Source of the DNA: Solirubrobacteraceae bacterium
GTDB lineage: Bacteria > Actinomycetota > Thermoleophilia > Solirubrobacterales > Solirubrobacteraceae
DNA: 8,877 bases
Assembly (NCBI GenBank): GCA_030043235.1
Contig: JASHYF010000056.1
Span: 1-8,877 of the forward strand
Direction: 5' to 3'
The notes under the pieces are model-generated. The model searched no databases. It was not told the origin of the DNA and saw only the letters and a list, made by a program, of their open reading frames with translations. Positions within the stretch are counted from its first letter, which is position 1. The number at the start of each line of letters is the position of its first letter. Positions 5,911-8,877 of this stretch are shown piece by piece. The position numbers were made by a program, and so were the translations under genes.

Positions 5911-6944
5911 TGCTCATGTGCCCCTGCACCGCTCCGCGCACATCTGGCCCGCGAGCCGTGGCTAGGAGCGGGGACGCGACGGCGGCAAGCTGGGAAGCAT
6001 GGAGCACGCGCGTCGTGCTGCGGGTGAGTGACCCGGCCGCGCTGGCTGCCGCGCGCACGCACGTCGAGCGGGAGCTTGACGCGATCGACCTCGCGTGCAG
6101 CCGCTTTCGCGATGACTCCGAGCTCACGCGCGTGAACCGCAGCGACGGTCGCCCCGTCGTCGTGAGCGAGCTGTTGATCGGCGCGCTCGAGCTTGCGTTG
6201 GAGGGGGCGCGGCTGACCGGCGGTGCGGTGGACCCGACTATCGGCCGCGTCTTGGAGCTGGCGGGGTATGACCGCGACCGGCGGCTGCTCGCCGAGCGCA
6301 TAGGCTCGGCATCCGAAGGGCTGGGTGGCGCGACGCCTGCGGGGGCGGGGCCTGACTGTGGCGCGATCACTGTGCGCCGGCAGGCAGGTTGGCAGGCCGT
6401 GGTGGTCGATCGTGCGCGCTCGCGCGTGCGTGTGCCGCGTGGTGTGCATCTTGACCTGGGCGCCACCGCGAAGGGCTGGGCGGCCGACCGTGCGGCGCTC
6501 CTAGCCGCTTGGGCCGGCGACTGCGGGGCGCTGGTCGGTATCGGCGGTGACATCGCAACGGCAGGGACGCCTCCGTTCGGCGGCTGGCGTGTGCATGTCA
6601 CCGACGATCACCGCAGCCCGCCGACCGCGCCAGGGCAGACGGTCGCAATCCGCTCGGGTGGCCTGGCCACGTCGAGCGTCGCCGTCAGACAGTGGCGCCG
6701 CGGCGGCCGGCTGATGCACCACATCATCGACCCGCGCACGGGCGAGCCGGCGGACACTCCTTGGCGGACGGTGAGCGTCGCGGCGGCGAGCTGCGCGGAG
6801 GCGAACATCGCGGCCACCGCCGCGCTCGTGAAGGGCAGCGACGCCCCCGGCTGGCTCGAGCGACACGCGCTGCCGGCGAGACTCGTCGGCCGCGACGGGC
6901 AGGTGCGCCACCTCGGCCAGTGGCCCTCACAGGGAGACACATGA
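5910..6944 (+). CDS. apbE: FAD:protein FMN transferase (ApbE family)
   Basis: ApbE enzymes split FAD and attach FMN through a phosphoester bond to Thr/Ser of target redox proteins. Numbering from ATG 5910 (344 residues): GGAVDPTIGRVLELAGYD (104-121), HLDLGATAKGWAADRA (180-195), GIGGDIATAG (210-219), the ATSSVAVRQW block (near 254-263) and HHIIDPRTGEP (270-280) all match the family. In the C-terminal metal-binding helix, CAEANIAATAALV has Glu297 where homologues commonly have Asp, with Thr303 kept. No signal peptide or lipobox is visible, unlike the secreted lipoprotein members, so this copy may act in the cytoplasm, or the start is wrong. ATG 5910 has GGTGG 6 nt upstream; GTG 5907 is one codon earlier. 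The start overlaps the small protein's stop, and the end overlaps the next start by 4 nt. No classical FMN-binding target domain lies in the window. Confidence 0.92.
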   Translation: MLMCPCTAPRTSGPRAVARSGDATAASWEAWSTRVVLRVSDPAALAAARTHVERELDAIDLACSRFRDDSELTRVNRSDGRPVVVSELLIGALELALEGARLTGGAVDPTIGRVLELAGYDRDRRLLAERIGSASEGLGGATPAGAGPDCGAITVRRQAGWQAVVVDRARSRVRVPRGVHLDLGATAKGWAADRAALLAAWAGDCGALVGIGGDIATAGTPPFGGWRVHVTDDHRSPPTAPGQTVAIRSGGLATSSVAVRQWRRGGRLMHHIIDPRTGEPADTPWRTVSVAAASCAEANIAATAALVKGSDAPGWLERHALPARLVGRDGQVRHLGQWPSQGDT

Positions 6945-7666
6945 TGAGCGTGATCGCGACGAATGCCGGCCCGAGCGTGTATTGGTATCTGACGCGCTCG
7001 ACTGGGGCGGTCGCGCTCGTGCTGCTCACCGCCGCGGTCGCGCTCGGCGTGATCGACGTGCGCCGCTTCAACGCTCCCGGCTGGCCGCGGTTCGTGATCG
7101 ACGCGCTGCACCGCAACGTGGCGCTGCTGGCGATGGTGTTCCTCACCCTGCACATCCTCACCTCGGTGCTCGACAGCTTCGCGTCGATCTCGCCGATTGA
7201 TGCTGTCGTCCCGTTCGTGGGCTCCTACCGGCCGTTCTGGCTCGGGTTGGGAGCAGTCGCGTTCGACCTGCTGCTCGCGGTCACTGCAACCAGCCTGCTG
7301 CGTGGGCGGATCGGCCTGGGCGCCTGGCGCGCGGTGCACTGGCTGACCTACGCGAGCTGGCCGGTCGCGCTGCTGCACGGCCTGGGCACCGGCAGCGATG
7401 TCAGAAGCGCGTGGATGCTGCTGCTCACGCTCGGCTGTCTGGCGGTCGTGCTCGTGGCGGTGGTCCTGCGCGCGCTCGCGGTCCGGCAGGGCTACCCGGA
7501 GCGTGCCCGTGCGGCCCTTGGCGGCACGGGGGTGTTCACGTTGTTCCTGGCGCTGTGGCTCCCAAGCGGTCCACTCGGCACGGAATGGGCGCGACGCTCC
7601 GGGACGCCGGCAGCGCTACTGGGCCCGTCTCACCGCCAGCCCACCGCCAAGGACAGGCGACGATGA
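6941..7666 (+). CDS. ferric-reductase-like transmembrane haem protein
   Basis: The 241-residue membrane protein has about six hydrophobic segments. It shows the paired histidines of ferric-reductase/YedZ-like domains: H57 and H71 (HRNVALLAMVFLTLH) in one helix, and H133 and H146 (HWLTYASWPVALLH) in another. These would hold two b haems, one near each membrane face. In this superfamily, electrons from a cytosolic flavin protein cross to an extracellular acceptor. No FAD/NAD(P)H domain is fused here, so a separate donor is needed, and the NuoF-like protein encoded next is the obvious candidate. AGGGAG at 6931-6936 is the ribosome site: ATG 6941 gives an ATGA overlap with apbE, while ATG 6944 has the better 7-nt spacing. 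The C-terminal ~35 residues are polar and probably cytoplasmic or unstructured. Confidence 0.88.
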   Translation: MMSVIATNAGPSVYWYLTRSTGAVALVLLTAAVALGVIDVRRFNAPGWPRFVIDALHRNVALLAMVFLTLHILTSVLDSFASISPIDAVVPFVGSYRPFWLGLGAVAFDLLLAVTATSLLRGRIGLGAWRAVHWLTYASWPVALLHGLGTGSDVRSAWMLLLTLGCLAVVLVAVVLRALAVRQGYPERARAALGGTGVFTLFLALWLPSGPLGTEWARRSGTPAALLGPSHRQPTAKDRRR

Positions 7667-8877
7667 GCACATCGCTTCCGGCGATGGCCGCGGACCGATC
7701 GACCGGGCACGCTGACGCTGGCGTTCCGGTGGGATTGCCGCGGCTTTTGCGACGCATACCACCCCACGGAGCGATGAGCCTAAGCGAGCACCTGGCGGTT
7801 CACGGGCCGATGCCTGCCTGGCGCAAGCGCTCGCGCGGCAGCGAGCACCCGCTGATCGGACGGGTCGAGCACGCCGGGCTCCGGGGACGCGGCGGCGCGG
7901 GTTTTCCCACCGCGGTCAAGCTGCGCGCGGTCGCCGCCGCCCGGCGCCGCGCGATCGTCGTGGTCAACGCCGCCGAGGGCGAGCCCGCAAGCCACAAGGA
8001 CCGCGCCCTCGCGGCCTCGCTGCCGCACCTGGTACTCGATGGCGCGACGCTCGCCGCCCAGGCACTCGGGACGGCAGATGTGATCGTCGGCGTCTGCGAG
8101 TCCGCGCGAGCGAGCGTGGAGAGCCTCGCGCTGGCGGTCGCCGAACGCGGATCGACACGACGCAACCCGGCGCGCGTGCAGCTGCGCACCGTCCCCGTCG
8201 GCTATGTCGCGGGGCAGGAGTCCGCGCTCGTCAACCATCTCAACGGCGCTCGTGCGATCCCGGCGTTCACCCCTCCGCTGCCATCCCGGCAAGGGGTCGC
8301 CGGGCGCCCGACGCTCGTCAGCAACGCCGAGACGTTCGCGCACATGGCGCTCATCGCCCGCCACGGCCCCGACTGGTTTCGTGAGCTCGGCACTCCCTCT
8401 CAACCCGGCTCGACGCTGGTCACGCTGTCCGGGCCGGTGGCGAGACCGGGCGTGTACGAGATCGAGCACGGCGCCTCACTGGCATCGCTCGTGAACGCCG
8501 CCGGCGGCGCCACCGCCCGCCTGCGCGCGGCGCTCATCGGCGGCTACGGCGGAACGTGGATCGCCGCCGAGCACCTGTCCGGGCTGGCGCTCGCAGACGA
8601 GTACCCGGACGGGTACGGGGCGCCGCTCGGCGCCGGCGTGGTGGCGCTGCTCTCTGAGCACGCCTGCCCGGTCGCGGAGACCGCCCGTGTGCTTCGCTGG
8701 CTCGCCCGGCAGAGCGCCGGCCAGTGCGGCCCGTGCGTTCATGGCCTGGACGCGCTCGCACGCGCTTTCGAGGAGATCGCCGGCGGGGCCGCGCGCGCCG
8801 CCGGCGAGCGCAGGATCACACGGCTGGCGGCGCTCGTCCAGGGTCGCGGCGCGTGCGGGCACCCCGACGGCGCCGCG
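7663..8877 (+). CDS. NuoF-like NADH dehydrogenase flavoprotein (51 kDa subunit family), incomplete at right edge
   Basis: All 405 visible codons are open and the gene continues beyond the window. The FMN site GLRGRGGAGFPTAVK (72-86) and NAAEGEPASHKDR (102-114) are clear. They are followed by GYVAGQESALVNHLNG (180-195), RPTLVSNAET (215-224), the SLBB-like LSGPVARPGVYEIEHG (255-270) and the Fe-S segment SAGQCGPCVHG (351-361) with GRGACGHPDG (394-403). In standard NuoF the segments read GEET and SCGxCxxC. Here they are GQES, and the first cluster cysteine is Ala352, leaving C355, C358 and C398 as ligands. About 60 extra residues precede the usual domain; ATG 7774 is a later option, but ATG 7663 has AAGGA 9 nt upstream and an ATGA overlap with the previous gene. 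It probably oxidises a soluble reductant and feeds the adjacent haem protein; NADH use is unproven. Confidence 0.88.
   Translation, partial: MSTSLPAMAADRSTGHADAGVPVGLPRLLRRIPPHGAMSLSEHLAVHGPMPAWRKRSRGSEHPLIGRVEHAGLRGRGGAGFPTAVKLRAVAAARRRAIVVVNAAEGEPASHKDRALAASLPHLVLDGATLAAQALGTADVIVGVCESARASVESLALAVAERGSTRRNPARVQLRTVPVGYVAGQESALVNHLNGARAIPAFTPPLPSRQGVAGRPTLVSNAETFAHMALIARHGPDWFRELGTPSQPGSTLVTLSGPVARPGVYEIEHGASLASLVNAAGGATARLRAALIGGYGGTWIAAEHLSGLALADEYPDGYGAPLGAGVVALLSEHACPVAETARVLRWLARQSAGQCGPCVHGLDALARAFEEIAGGAARAAGERRITRLAALVQGRGACGHPDGAA

Noticed and set aside
5519..6601. Minus-strand open frame of about 360 codons opposite the small protein and apbE.
   Set aside because: It is low-complexity Ser/Arg/Pro translation with no motif and is fully antisense to the apbE gene.
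8035..8060. DGAT within the NuoF-like protein (residues 126-129) resembles an ApbE flavinylation motif.
   Set aside because: It falls in the conserved helix after the KDR motif of the NuoF fold, where family members have similar residues, and the following Thr/Ser of the target motif is missing.
7780..8469. Minus-strand open frame opposite the NuoF-like gene.
   Set aside because: No motif is visible, and the plus strand here encodes unambiguous FMN and NuoF signatures.

Overview
The window is GC-rich, densely coded DNA with GTG starts and overlapping genes. This, and the mix of families, suggests an actinobacterium, possibly near the Thermoleophilia/Solirubrobacterales; that placement is inference, not a database match. 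I see no tRNA, rRNA, CRISPR array, insertion sequence or integrase.

Layout. (1) The left part is read on the minus strand. It holds the N-terminal part of a glutamate formiminotransferase-like protein (1-478, cut by the window edge) and a full-length chromate transporter, ChrA (641-1837). Upstream of chrA is the 3' half of an arsenite methyltransferase gene (arsM', about 1849-2215) that has lost its SAM-binding half. A perfect 16-bp tandem duplication at the arsM'/chrA junction removes the apparent arsM stop from frame, so the remnant reads through into chrA as one open frame (641-2194). (2) From 2264 to the right edge everything is on the plus strand. First comes a two-component system: an OmpR-family response regulator that may be read from a leaderless transcript, and a HAMP-type histidine kinase 6 nt later. 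(3) A 178-bp gap follows, filled mostly by two 61-bp tandem repeats that can form RNA hairpins. (4) Then come five tightly coupled genes (gap of 1 nt or overlaps of 1-4 nt): a five-helix cytochrome b-like membrane protein with a His-rich tail, a small membrane-anchored Pro/Ser/Glu-rich protein ending in SGGS, an ApbE-type FAD:protein FMN transferase, a four-histidine ferric-reductase-like membrane protein, and a NuoF-like FMN/Fe-S protein that runs off the right edge.

How they may work together. The five-gene set looks like a membrane electron-transfer module. A NuoF-like flavoprotein could pass electrons through two haem-b membrane proteins to a flavin- or haem-bearing partner matured by ApbE, with transcription set by the adjacent two-component system. 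Individual families are recognised from motifs. The assembled pathway, the electron donor and the acceptor are inference. No conventional FMN-binding (ApbE target) domain is visible in the window. The closest thing is the terminal SGGS of the small anchored protein.
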